Assembly (NCBI RefSeq): GCF_000614185.1
Contig: NZ_BAKM01000021.1
Location: forward strand, 1 to 64,000
Direction of reading: 5' to 3'
DNA from: Phocaeicola sartorii JCM 17136 = DSM 21941
Lineage (GTDB): Bacteria > Bacteroidota > Bacteroidia > Bacteroidales > Bacteroidaceae
DNA: 64,000 nucleotides
The position numbers and the translations under genes are program-made. Shown here one piece after another: positions 19,728 to 28,732 of the stretch. The notes below the pieces were generated by a model. That model was not told the DNA's origin, did no database searches, and worked only from the letters and a program-made list of their open reading frames with translations. Each line of letters opens with the position of its first letter. Position 1 is the first letter of the stretch.

Positions 19728-21176
19728 TTATTTTTTAGCGGCGTTGCTATGGGCATTGTGAGTAAACACAGTACCCTTTACAGGAATGTTCTTGTCTTGG
19801 GCGATGCGGGTAGGAGTGGGATATTCCAGTTTCTCGAACTCGCTGATGGCATTCTTGATATCGTTCAGCAACATATCCGCCATGTCACGGCTGAATCCCT
19901 GACGTACTACAACACGCATCACTATGTAATTCTGAATGTTCTCCGGCAGAGTATATGCAGGAACCATCCAGCCGCTTTGCTGCAATTTAGCCTGCAAATC
20001 GTACAGAGTCCATTTGGCGTTCTTTGCATATTCGGGCTTCATGTACCAGATGAACAATGGATTCACCACCTTGTCGCTGTAATTTACGAACGGAGCCATC
20101 TTGGCTATTTCGCTGTGAATGTACTTGGTGATTTCCATGGAATTGTATTGGATGGCTTTGTATCCTTGGAATCCCAGACGGATAAATTGGTAGTACTGCC
20201 CTAAAATCTGTGCGGCGGGACGGCTGAAGTTCAAGCCAACCTGCGTAATGTTGGCACCTAAATAATTTACACTGAACGACATGGCATCCGGAAGGTATTT
20301 CTTGTCTTTCCATACTACCCATCCCAGACCCGGATAAACCAGTCCGAACTTGTGACCGGAAGTGCTGATAGAAAGAACCCATTTCAAGCGGAAATCCCAT
20401 TTCGTGTCGGGATTGAGGAACGGCAGGATGAAACCACCGGTCGCCGCATCTACATGGATAGGAATATCATAGCCGGTCTTGGCGTTGTAGGCGTCCAGTG
20501 CTTTGTCCAAGGCTTCCACGTCATCGTTCAAACCTGTCCATGTCACCCCTTGGATGGGGACGATGCAGATGGTGTTCTCGTCACACATCTTCAGCGCTTC
20601 TTCGGGGTCCAGAGTGGTTTTGTCCAAGGTGAGAGGCACTTGGCGCATTTCAATCTGCCAAAGTTGGGCGAATTTCTCCCAAACAACCTGGAAACCGCTT
20701 GAAATGACAAAGTTAGGCTTGTCGGTCGGCTTTCCCTGGGCTTTACGTCTGTCTTTCCAGCGTAACCAGGCGGCTACTCCTCCCAGCATACAAGCCTCAC
20801 TGGATCCGATAGCCAGTGCTCCGGTTTTCCATTTTGCCTGTTCGGGTGAATTCCACAAATTAGCCATGATATTGATACATTTGGCATTCATCACTGCGAT
20901 ACGAGGATATTCTGTCTCATCAATATAGTTGATGCTGATGGCTTCGTTCATCAGTTTAGTGGCATAGTCGTCCATGTAGGTGGTAACGAAAGTGGCCAGG
21001 TTAAGGCGGGGCTGGGTTTGGGCGAATGTTTCGTCTTTAACCATTTGATAAGCAATTTGTGGGGTGGTAGGTTCCATAGGGATGGTATCTGCCGGGGCGG
21101 GTTGTAGCATTTCGTTTGAACCAAACACGGCTGTCTTTGCGTCACCGTCTCTCAAATCACAATTACATTCTTTCAT
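19728..21176 (-). CDS. gadB: Glutamate decarboxylase
   Basis: A PLP-dependent group II decarboxylase of 482 residues that turns glutamate into GABA and CO2, using up one proton. The cofactor lysine is Lys276 in 'STSGHKFGLVYPG', the PLP-stacking region is 'PIHVDAATGGF', and 'GSSEACMLGG' is conserved. The C-terminal tail (VKGTVFTHNAHSNA) carries His residues like those involved in pH gating in GadB. It lies directly upstream of glsA, probably one operon; the product is exported by GadC. Confidence 0.94.
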   Translation of the reverse strand: MKECNCDLRDGDAKTAVFGSNEMLQPAPADTIPMEPTTPQIAYQMVKDETFAQTQPRLNLATFVTTYMDDYATKLMNEAISINYIDETEYPRIAVMNAKCINIMANLWNSPEQAKWKTGALAIGSSEACMLGGVAAWLRWKDRRKAQGKPTDKPNFVISSGFQVVWEKFAQLWQIEMRQVPLTLDKTTLDPEEALKMCDENTICIVPIQGVTWTGLNDDVEALDKALDAYNAKTGYDIPIHVDAATGGFILPFLNPDTKWDFRLKWVLSISTSGHKFGLVYPGLGWVVWKDKKYLPDAMSFSVNYLGANITQVGLNFSRPAAQILGQYYQFIRLGFQGYKAIQYNSMEITKYIHSEIAKMAPFVNYSDKVVNPLFIWYMKPEYAKNAKWTLYDLQAKLQQSGWMVPAYTLPENIQNYIVMRVVVRQGFSRDMADMLLNDIKNAISEFEKLEYPTPTRIAQDKNIPVKGTVFTHNAHSNAAKK

Positions 21177-21327
21177 TTTACTTAAAGTTTAGGTTAATAA
21201 TACAATGAAAAATGGGAGTTTCCCATGTTTGTCTCCCTCAACAGGAGGCTCGGGGAAAAGTTTCTTGATTTTATGTTTTTTAATTGATGGCTGATAATGT
21301 GCTAATGGGGCAATACGCCAATATGCC

Positions 21328-21654
21328 ATGCGGAACATAACGCAGCCGGTTGGTGCATTAGCATATATCCAACTGTTTGTATTGAGTCGTGTTATCGGCC
21401 GCGGCATGGCGAAATCGGGACGTATCTATGTGGTGACTTTGGATTTGATAGACAAACCGGGGCAGTTGTTGGGGGGCAGCAAAATTGTCGCAGAGCAGGG
21501 AGGGAATGTGATTTCTGTACATCACGAGCGAAATAGTGAGAGTGCGGATGTCACCGGATGTGCCCTTCGTATCGTTATGGAAACCAGAAACGAGGAACAT
21601 ATAGCATCTATTCGCCAAAAACTGTTGGATGCGGGCTATGTGATAATGAAATAA
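21328..21654 (+). CDS. ACT-domain protein, apparent C-terminal remnant of threonine dehydratase
   Basis: The 108-residue ORF contains 'LSRVIGRGMAKSGR' followed by an ACT domain ('TLDLIDKPGQLLGGSKIVAEQGGNVISVHHER'), ending 'HIASIRQKLLDAGYVIMK'. This matches the last quarter of catabolic-type threonine ammonia-lyases, including the linker that follows the PLP domain. The whole catalytic domain with its PLP lysine is missing, and no match to it is seen in the 150 bases upstream. The product may be a 5'-truncated pseudogene or a stand-alone ACT ligand sensor. It is divergent from gadB. Confidence 0.65.
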   Translation: MRNITQPVGALAYIQLFVLSRVIGRGMAKSGRIYVVTLDLIDKPGQLLGGSKIVAEQGGNVISVHHERNSESADVTGCALRIVMETRNEEHIASIRQKLLDAGYVIMK

Positions 21655-21831
21655 ATTATATACTTTACAAGTGGAAAGGAAGAAATTCAGAATTTCCCTC
21701 TCTTTCTTGCTTCTGATTTTAATTTCTCTACACAAAAATCGATTTTTATAGTGAAAATATCATTTTATACTTCTTAGAATCCAATTAAAGTCGTACATTT
21801 GCTGCAGTTTTGTAATGTAGAGTTTGCAAAA

Positions 21832-22260
21832 ATGACCGATATAATCAAACATCGTGGTATTGTGGAAAACATTGAAGGTTCTCACGTGCAAGTGAGAATC
21901 GTACAAACTTCTGCCTGTTCGGCTTGCAGTGTGAAAGGACATTGCAATGCATCTGAAAGCAAAGAGAAACTGATTGATGTTTTTGACATGAAGGCATCTT
22001 CTTACCGCATAGGTGAGGAGGTGATGATTTATGGTACTACTTCTATGGGGATGCAAGCCGTGTGGTTGGCTTTTGGTATCCCTTTTTTGGTATTGCTGAT
22101 TACTTTATTTATTTCTATGCGTCTTACGGGGGGGGATGAGTTAAGGTCGGCGCTTGTTGCCTTGTCAGCCTTGCTCCCTTATTACCTTATTATATATGTA
22201 TGCAGGAATAAGTTGAGCAAGAAGTTTTCATTTACGCTTGAACCAATAAAAAATAATTAA
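21832..22260 (+). CDS. rseC: RseC/MucC-like positive regulator (SoxR-reducing system type)
   Basis: A 142-residue membrane protein starting MTDIIKHRGIVENIEG. Four Cys in the pattern C-x2-C-x5-C ('SACSACSVKGHCNA') precede two transmembrane helices near residues 75-95 and 105-125. RseC family proteins accompany the Rnf/Rsx electron-transport complex and help reduce iron-sulfur regulators. It lies 20 bases before rnfB, so it is the first gene of the rnf operon. The ATG at 21832 is preferred to an upstream frame start at 21799. Confidence 0.85.
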   Translation: MTDIIKHRGIVENIEGSHVQVRIVQTSACSACSVKGHCNASESKEKLIDVFDMKASSYRIGEEVMIYGTTSMGMQAVWLAFGIPFLVLLITLFISMRLTGGDELRSALVALSALLPYYLIIYVCRNKLSKKFSFTLEPIKNN

Positions 22261-22280
22261 TAAATAACTAACTAAAATTT

Positions 22281-23234
22281 ATGGATTTAATTCTGGTTGC
22301 AGTAATTTCGTTGGGAGCGATTGGCTTGATTGCCGCGGTGATCTTGTATGCCGCTTCTAAGAAGTTTGCTGTGTATGAAGACCCGCGGATTGCCAAGGTG
22401 AGCGAAGTGCTTCCTCAGGCAAATTGCGGTGGATGTGGTTATCCCGGTTGCTCCGGTTTTGCCGGTGCCTGTGTGAAGGCTGCCGATGCTGGTTCGCTGG
22501 AGGGTAAGTTATGTCCGGTTGGTGGTGCTCCGGTAATGGAAAAAGTAGCTGCCATTTTGGGATTGGAGGCCGTTGCTGCTGAACCGAAAGTTGCGGTGGT
22601 AAGATGTAACGGTAGTTGTGAAAATCGCCCTCGTACTGCACAGTATGACGGAGCCAAGTCGTGTGCTATCGCTCATGCTACTTCAGGTGGTGAGACGGGT
22701 TGTACATTTGGTTGTCTGGGTTGCGGTGATTGTGTGGAAGTGTGTCAGTTTGATGCTATTCACATGAATCCTGAGACCGGTCTTCCGGAAGTGGACGAAG
22801 AAAAATGTACGGCTTGTGGGGCTTGTAGCAAAGCTTGTCCGCGCAAGATCATTGAAATTCGTCCGAAAGGAAAGAACAACCGCCGCGTTGTGGTGATGTG
22901 TGTGAACAAGGATAAGGGAGCTGTTGCCAATAAGGCTTGTAAGGCTAGTTGTATCGGTTGCGGCAAGTGTGTGAAAGTTTGTCCGTTCGAAGCCATCACG
23001 TTGGAGAACAATCTGGCATACATTGATCCGGCCAAGTGTAAGTCTTGCCGCAAGTGTGAATCGGAATGCCCGAAAGGAGCTATCCAGGCTATCAATTTCC
23101 CGCCACGCAAACCGAAAGTGGAAGCGCCGGCTGGTGAGGCTGCTGCAAAACCTGCTGCAAAAGCAGAGGCTTCAAAGGTGGAAACTCCGAAAGTGGAAGC
23201 GGTGAAAACTGAGACTCCGAAGGCAGAAGCATAA
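22281..23234 (+). CDS. rnfB: Rnf complex subunit B
   Basis: The 317-residue iron-sulfur subunit of the Na+/H+-pumping ferredoxin:NAD oxidoreductase. An N-terminal membrane anchor (LILVAVISLGAIGLIAAVIL) is followed by the four-Cys cluster 'QANCGGCGYPGCSGFA' and several CxxCxxCxxxC ferredoxin motifs ('GCLGCGDCVEVC', 'CTACGACSKACP', 'CIGCGKCVKVCP', 'CKSCRKCESECP'). The last 45 residues form an Ala/Lys/Glu/Pro-rich tail with imperfect PKVE repeats, likely flexible. It starts the core order rnfBCDGEA. Confidence 0.95.
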   Translation: MDLILVAVISLGAIGLIAAVILYAASKKFAVYEDPRIAKVSEVLPQANCGGCGYPGCSGFAGACVKAADAGSLEGKLCPVGGAPVMEKVAAILGLEAVAAEPKVAVVRCNGSCENRPRTAQYDGAKSCAIAHATSGGETGCTFGCLGCGDCVEVCQFDAIHMNPETGLPEVDEEKCTACGACSKACPRKIIEIRPKGKNNRRVVVMCVNKDKGAVANKACKASCIGCGKCVKVCPFEAITLENNLAYIDPAKCKSCRKCESECPKGAIQAINFPPRKPKVEAPAGEAAAKPAAKAEASKVETPKVEAVKTETPKAEA

Positions 23235-23273
23235 TCAAAATTCAAAGTAAGTAAAAATTAAAAAGATATAACA

Positions 23274-24610
23274 GTGAAGACATTTAGAATTGGTGGAGTA
23301 CATCCAGCAGAAAATAAATTGTCAGCAGGCAAAGCCATTGAACCCCTTGCACTTCCTAAGCAGGCGGTATTTCCTTTGTCACAGCATATTGGTGCTCCTG
23401 CTACTGCCATCGTGAAAAAAGGCGATGTGGTGAAGGTAGGTACGAAGATTGCTGAGGCGGGTGGCTTTGTTTCAGCAGCCATCTTCTCGTCTGTATCCGG
23501 TAAAGTGAACAAGGTGGATGCCGTGATCGATGCAAGCGGTTACCGCAAGCCGGCTATCTTTATCGATGTGGATGGTGACGAATGGGAAGAATCAATAGAC
23601 CGCAGTTCGACATTGGTGAAAGAGTGTGCTCTCACTCCCGAAGAAATCGTTGCAAAAGTGAAAAATGCAGGTGTAGTAGGTATGGGCGGTGCTTGTTTCC
23701 CTACTCATGTGAAACTTTCTCCTCCTCCGGGCTGCAAGGCGGAATGTGTCATCATCAACGCCGTGGAGTGTGAACCTTACCTCACAGCCGACCATCGTTT
23801 GATGTTGGAAAAGGCGGACGAAGTGCTGGTGGGGGTGAGCATCCTGATGAAGGCTGCAAAAGTAACTAAGGGATACATCGGTATTGAGAATAACAAGCCG
23901 GATGCTATCAAGCTGATGACTGAGAAGCGTCTCAATATCCCGGTATCGAAGTGGTTCCTTTGCAAGTGAAATATCCGCAAGGTGGTGAAAAGCAACTGAT
24001 TGATGCTGTAATCAGCCGTCAGGTTCCTGCTCCTCCCGCCATTCCTATCAATGTAGGTGCGGTGGTTCAGAATGTGGGTACTGCATTTGCCGTTTATGAA
24101 GCCGTGCAGAAAAACAAGCCTTTGTTTGAGCGCATCGTGACAGTTACCGGTAAGTCTGTCAAGAACCCGTCCAACTTCCTCACCCGTATGGGTACTCCGA
24201 TGAGCCAGCTGATTGATGCGGCAGGCGGTTTGCCCGAAGATACCGGAAAGGTGATCGGCGGTGGTCCGATGATGGGTAAGGCGCTGGTTAATACAGAAGT
24301 CCCTATTTGTAAAGGTAGTTCGGGTGTGCTGATTATGAATGATAAGGAAGCTGCCCGTGCCGAAGCCCAGCCCTGTATCCGCTGTGCCAAGTGCGTCAGC
24401 GTGTGTCCTATGGGACTGGAACCTTTCTTATTGGCGACACTTTCGGCTCACAAGGACTGGGAGAGAGTAGAAAAAGAAGATGTAATGTCGTGCATCGAGT
24501 GCGGTTCGTGTCAGTTTACATGTCCGTCTCATCGTTATTTGCTGGACTATATCCGTTTGGGTAAGGGCACAGTAGGCGGTATCATCCGTGCACGTAATGC
24601 TAAAAAATAA
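23274..24610 (+). CDS. rnfC: Rnf complex subunit C (one frameshift)
   Basis: RnfC is the peripheral NADH-binding, FMN and iron-sulfur subunit. The GTG at 23274 starts 'KTFRIGGVHPAENKLSAGK'. The nucleotide-binding glycine stretch 'GVVGMGGACFPTHVKL', the 'NAVECEPYLTADHRLM' motif, and two C-terminal clusters ('CIRCAKCVSVCP', 'CIECGSCQFTCP') are present. The frame is broken at the CCC at 23939-23941; one more C gives 'NIPGIEVVPLQVKYPQGGEK', conserved in the family, and a product of about 445 residues. Confidence 0.93.
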
Positions 24611-24624
24611 TTCGACAAAGTAGT

Positions 24625-25614
24625 ATGGCTAATAAATTAATAGTATCATTATCGCCCCACGTCCATAGCGGTGACAGCGTACAGAAAAATATGTACGGTG
24701 TGCTCATCGCGTTGATACCTGCGTTGCTGGTATCATTTTATATGTTCGGACTGGGCGCTGTGGTGGTGACCCTGACCTCGGTTGCCGCCTGTGTATTCTT
24801 CGAATGGGCGATTACCAAGTTTATTCTGAAGAGAGAACGCTCTACCATCTGTGATGGTTCGGCTGTTATAACCGGTGTGTTGCTGGCATTCAATCTGCCT
24901 TCCAACTTGCCGCTTTGGATTATTATCATCGGTGCGTTGGTGGCAATCGGTGTGGGTAAGATGACTTTCGGCGGACTGGGGTGTAATCCCTTCAATCCTG
25001 CGTTGGTAGGTCGTATCTTCCTGCTGATTTCTTTCCCTGTGCAGATGACTTCATGGCCTGTTGTTCAGCAGTGGGCCAGCTATACCGATGCTGAAACCGG
25101 TGCTACTCCGCTGGCTTTGATGAAGATGGCGGTAAAGGGTGATGCGAATGCTTTGGCTCAGCTGCCCGATACATTAAGCCTGTTTCTGGGTAATAATCCG
25201 GGTTCACTGGGTGAGGTGAGTGCATTGGCACTGTTGCTTGGTTTAGGCTATATGCTGTGGAAGAAGATTATTTCCTGGCATATTCCTGTATCTATCCTGG
25301 TGACTGTATTTGTATGTGCCGGACTGATGCATCTGGTTGACCCGGTTGCTTACGCATCTCCGTTGGCTCATTTGTTTACAGGTGGTTTGATGCTGGGTGC
25401 TATTTTCATGGCAACTGACTATGTTACTTCGCCGATGACTCATAAAGGTATGATCATATACGGTGTGGCTATCGGTTTCCTGACTGTGGTAATCCGTTTG
25501 TTCGGTGCATATCCCGAAGGTATGTCTTTCGCTATATTCATCATGAACGCATTCACTCCGTTGATCAATACTTATTGCAAACCTAAAAGATTCGGGGAGG
25601 TAGTGAAGAAATGA
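24625..25614 (+). CDS. rnfD: Rnf complex subunit D
   Basis: A 329-residue membrane subunit with about nine transmembrane helices. The flavin attachment site is in the loop with 'SYTDAETGATPLALMK' (S/T-G-A-T type), where RnfD carries covalent FMN. 'GGLGCNPFNPALVGR' is the other family signature. Its stop overlaps the start of rnfG (ATGA, 25611-25614), so the two are translationally coupled. Confidence 0.95.
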   Translation: MANKLIVSLSPHVHSGDSVQKNMYGVLIALIPALLVSFYMFGLGAVVVTLTSVAACVFFEWAITKFILKRERSTICDGSAVITGVLLAFNLPSNLPLWIIIIGALVAIGVGKMTFGGLGCNPFNPALVGRIFLLISFPVQMTSWPVVQQWASYTDAETGATPLALMKMAVKGDANALAQLPDTLSLFLGNNPGSLGEVSALALLLGLGYMLWKKIISWHIPVSILVTVFVCAGLMHLVDPVAYASPLAHLFTGGLMLGAIFMATDYVTSPMTHKGMIIYGVAIGFLTVVIRLFGAYPEGMSFAIFIMNAFTPLINTYCKPKRFGEVVKK

Positions 25615-26443
25615 AAAAGCTAGAATCATCTTTGAAAAACATGGTTATCGTGCTGACAGGCGTAACCGTGGTGGCCGGAGCATTGCTGGGCTATGTGAAT
25701 GAGCTGACAAAGGAACCCATCGCACAGGCTAATGCCAAGGCTTTGAGTGATGCCATCGCTATCGTAGTTCCGGGATTCGACAATAATCCTGCCGAAGCTC
25801 CTGAGACAATAGAATTGGAAGGTGTTACCTATAAGATCTATAAAGCGACCAAAGGCGGGGAATTTATCGGTGCGGCCGTAGAATCTTCTGCAAATGGCTT
25901 TGGGGGTGCGCTGAATGTATTGGTAGGTTTCGATAAGGAGGGCAATATTATTGATTACTCTTTGTTGAGCCATGCGGAAACTCCGGGATTGGGATCAAAA
26001 GCTGCCGATTGGTTCAAGAAAGGCGGCAAAGGCGATATCACCGGCATGAATCCGGGGCAGAAAGCTTGACAGTGAGTAAGGACGGCGGGCAGGTGGATGC
26101 TATTACCGCTTCTACCATCACTTCGCGTGCATTCCTGCAGGCAGTGAATAATGCATACGCTGCTTATAGCGGCCAGCAGGCGGACGGTGCCAGTGGGGCT
26201 ACTCAGCAAGCGTCTGCAACTGCGGAAAAGAATACAACAGCTTGTAGCGGAACTCCGTGTAAGGAAGGGCAGGCCTGTGATGCAAAATGCGATTCATGCA
26301 AGGTGGCTTGTGGTGAAAAATGCGATCCTGCCAATTGCGACAAAGCCGACTGTAAGAAAGCCAATTGTGATAAAGCCAATTGTGACAAGGCAAACTGCAA
26401 GAAAGCGGAATGTCCCAATCAAGATTGTAAAAACAAAAAATAA
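25611..26443 (+). CDS. rnfG: Rnf complex subunit G with Cys-rich repeat tail (one frameshift)
   Basis: RnfG is a single-pass subunit with covalent FMN on the outer face. Helix 'MVIVLTGVTVVAGALLGYV' is followed by the FMN-binding domain; the frame stops at 26069 (GQKA stop). One more base at about 26065 joins it to 'LTVSKDGGQVDAITASTITSRAF', the flavinylation site with the acceptor Thr. The repaired protein is about 277 residues. Its last 65 residues hold 14 Cys, the final eight spaced exactly five residues apart in units such as 'DKANC', encoded by a 15-base tandem repeat. That tail is not part of the usual RnfG. Confidence 0.9.
26324..26441 (+). repeat. 15-bp tandem repeats encoding Cys pentapeptides in rnfG
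   Basis: Seven imperfect 15-base units encode (D/K)(K/P)(A)(N/D/E)C pentads at the end of rnfG, with C-to-C spacing of five residues throughout. Unit sequences differ mostly by D/K and N/D/E swaps, showing expansion by duplication. Confidence 0.85.
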
Positions 26444-26457
26444 GGAAGGAGCAGACT

Positions 26458-27042
26458 ATGAATAATTTTAAAGTATTGATGAACGGGATTGTAAAAGAGA
26501 ATCCTACGTTTGTACTCCTTTTGGGTATGTGTCCTACATTGGGAACCACTTCCTCGGCCATCAACGGTATGGGTATGGGACTGGCGACTATGTTTGTGTT
26601 GATTTGTTCGAATGTGGTGATTTCGTCTATCAAGAATCTGATTCCTGATATGGTGCGTATCCCCGCGTTCATTGTGGTTATAGCATCATTCGTAACCTTG
26701 TTGCAGATGATTATGCAGGCATACGTACCGGCACTGTATGCTACATTGGGATTGTTCATCCCGTTGATTGTAGTAAACTGTATCTTGCTGGGGCGTGCCG
26801 AAGCGTTTGCAGCAAAGAACGGTCCTGTCCCCTCATTCTTTGACGGACTGGGTATGGGACTCGGATTTACTCTTGCATTGACTATCCTTGGTGGTGTACG
26901 TGAGTTCCTTGGCACAGGCAAACTGTTTGATATCGCCATTCTGCCGGAGCAATACGGAATGTTGATTTTCGTTCTCGCACCGGGGGCCTTCATCGCTTTG
27001 GGCTACCTCATTGCGATTGTGAATAAACTGAAGAAAGCATAA
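26458..27042 (+). CDS. rnfE: Rnf complex subunit E
   Basis: A 194-residue integral membrane subunit with six helices. 'ENPTFVLLLGMCPTLG' carries the conserved Cys that with its RnfA counterpart helps bind the intramembrane iron-sulfur centre, and 'VNCILLGRAEAFAAKNGP' is the second signature. It sits 14 bases after rnfG and 18 before rnfA in the expected order. Confidence 0.95.
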   Translation: MNNFKVLMNGIVKENPTFVLLLGMCPTLGTTSSAINGMGMGLATMFVLICSNVVISSIKNLIPDMVRIPAFIVVIASFVTLLQMIMQAYVPALYATLGLFIPLIVVNCILLGRAEAFAAKNGPVPSFFDGLGMGLGFTLALTILGGVREFLGTGKLFDIAILPEQYGMLIFVLAPGAFIALGYLIAIVNKLKKA

Positions 27043-27060
27043 CCCGTAAAAAGTAAGAAT

Positions 27061-27663
27061 ATGGAATATATATTGATATTTATCACCGCTATATTTGTGA
27101 ACAACATTGTGTTGTCACAATTCTTGGGCATCTGTCCGTTCCTCGGTGTATCCAAGAAAGTTGAGACAGCTACGGGTATGGGAGCGGCTGTTGCATTCGT
27201 GCTTACCATCGCTACCATTGTTACCTATCTTATCCAGAAGTTCGTGCTTGATGCTTTCGGACTGGAATATTTGCAGACCATCGCATTTATCCTGGTCATT
27301 GCGGCATTGGTGCAGATGGTGGAAATCATTCTGAAAAAAGTGTCTCCCGCCCTTTATCAGGCATTGGGGGTATTTCTTCCGTTGATTACTACAAACTGCT
27401 GTATCCTGGGTGTGGCTATATTGGTAATTCAGAAAGACTTTGATTTGCTGACCGGTGTGGTTTATGCTTTCTCTACAGCTCTTGGTTTTGCTTTGGCAAT
27501 GGTGCTGTTTGCCGGTATCCGTGAACAGCTGAGTCTGGTGAATATTCCGAAAGGAATGCAGGGAATGGCTATCGCGCTGGTTACTGCAGGTCTGCTGGCA
27601 ATGGCATTCATGGGATTTTCCGGTGTGGATAAAGGTTTGGGTGTCTTGTTTGGCATAGAATAA
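27061..27663 (+). CDS. rnfA: Rnf complex subunit A
   Basis: A 200-residue, six-helix subunit paired with RnfE. 'NNIVLSQFLGICPFLGVSKK' and 'ITTNCCILGVAIL' hold the conserved Cys residues. It closes the rnf operon and is followed by a clear terminator. Confidence 0.95.
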   Translation: MEYILIFITAIFVNNIVLSQFLGICPFLGVSKKVETATGMGAAVAFVLTIATIVTYLIQKFVLDAFGLEYLQTIAFILVIAALVQMVEIILKKVSPALYQALGVFLPLITTNCCILGVAILVIQKDFDLLTGVVYAFSTALGFALAMVLFAGIREQLSLVNIPKGMQGMAIALVTAGLLAMAFMGFSGVDKGLGVLFGIE

Positions 27664-27694
27664 ATCATTTCATCGTTCAAATAAGCCGATTCAG

Positions 27695-27724
27695 AAGTCC
27701 GAAGCACTGCTTCGGACTTTTTTC
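27695..27724 (+). terminator. Terminator of the rnf operon
   Basis: AAGTCCGAA (27695-27703) pairs with TTCGGACTT (27711-27719), followed by a T-run. Confidence 0.88.
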
Positions 27725-27771
27725 TTAGAAATTAATCTGCTATTTCTACCCGTAATTTCATTTTTTATGCT

Positions 27772-27779
27772 TACTTTTG
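27772..27779 (+). promoter_or_regulatory. Candidate -7 element before the nucleotidyltransferase gene
   Basis: TACTTTTG fits TAnnTTTG and lies 24 bases before the ATG at 27804. A TTTG box at the right distance is not obvious. Confidence 0.45.
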
Positions 27780-27803
27780 CATTGGAATTAATAGAGAGAT
27801 TAA

Positions 27804-28700
27804 ATGGCTATGACCTTGATTGTACTCGCGGCCACTATGGGGAATAAATATGGTGGATTGAAACAGCTGGAGGGAATAGGTCCTAATGGCGAAACAATAT
27901 TAGATTTTTCCATATATGATGCCGTAAGAGTCGGATTTAATAAGATAGTATTTGTTATAAGCAGACATTTTGAACAAGAATTCAAAAAGTTGGTATCGGG
28001 CAAATATGAACATGTGGTGGAAGTGGAGTATGTTTATCAGGATGTGGAAACAATTCCTGAAGAAAAACGTAATCCGAAACGCAAAGCACTGTACGGCTCG
28101 GTAAGGGCTGTTTTGATGGGAGAAGAGTTGATTGATTCTTCATTTGGTGTGATAAATGCCGTGAACTTTTACCAAAGAGAAAGTTTTGAATTATTATATA
28201 ATAATTTGGTGATGTTGAGAGAAGCCGACTACCATAGTTTCAATATTTGCTACAGGCTGAGAAATGTATTGGCGGAAAGCGGAGGGGTTACCCGTGGCAT
28301 TTGTGAAGTGGATGAAAAGGGATATCTGTTATCTGTTACAGACCGTGTAGGGGTGGAGCGGATAAGTGGAAATCCGATGTATCCTGATGAATTACATAAA
28401 TGGGTGGCTTTGGATGACAATAGCTTGGTTTCAATGAATATGTGGGGATTTACTCCGCAGGTGTTCGGTGAAATGAGGAAAGCGTTCGATAAGTTTATAG
28501 ATGAGAACGGAATGGATATGAAAGCTCATTATTCTATCCCGGCTTTTATGAATGAACGTATCGCTGGCGGAGTCAGGGTGAAAGTGATTGAGACACCTGC
28601 CAGATGGATGGGATTGGTATCACATGATGACAAGATACAAGTACTGCTTCGTATCAATGACATGATACGGAAAGGAATTTACCCATCGAAGTTGTTTTGA
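27804..28700 (+). CDS. Nucleotidyltransferase-fold protein, probably catalytically altered
   Basis: The 298-residue product is aligned throughout with sugar-phosphate nucleotidyltransferases: 'VLAATMGNKYGGLKQLEGIGPNGETILDF', 'RVGFNKIVFVISRHF', 'LYGSVRAVLMGEELI', and a C-terminal 'ETPARWMGLVSHDD'. The Gly-rich loop usually reads LAAGMGSRYGGLKQ, so the glycine is replaced by Thr here. The metal-binding pair in 'INADDFYG' of active members reads 'INAVNFYQ', losing both Asp, and the 'WGTAHA' segment is altered too. It is followed 32 bases later by galE, suggesting a sugar-nucleotide role, perhaps as a binding or regulatory relative. Confidence 0.7.
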   Translation: MAMTLIVLAATMGNKYGGLKQLEGIGPNGETILDFSIYDAVRVGFNKIVFVISRHFEQEFKKLVSGKYEHVVEVEYVYQDVETIPEEKRNPKRKALYGSVRAVLMGEELIDSSFGVINAVNFYQRESFELLYNNLVMLREADYHSFNICYRLRNVLAESGGVTRGICEVDEKGYLLSVTDRVGVERISGNPMYPDELHKWVALDDNSLVSMNMWGFTPQVFGEMRKAFDKFIDENGMDMKAHYSIPAFMNERIAGGVRVKVIETPARWMGLVSHDDKIQVLLRINDMIRKGIYPSKLF

Positions 28701-28732
28701 ACCTATTAAAAAACGACAGAATATTAAGTATT

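Noticed and set aside
26324..26441. Short tandem repeats taken as a CRISPR-like array
   Set aside because: Units are 15 bp without spacers, stay in frame and encode a regular Cys pentapeptide in rnfG.
26199..26993. Minus-strand ORF of 264 codons opposite rnfG/rnfE
   Set aside because: Antisense of the Cys-rich repeat and of rnfE; no plausible family.
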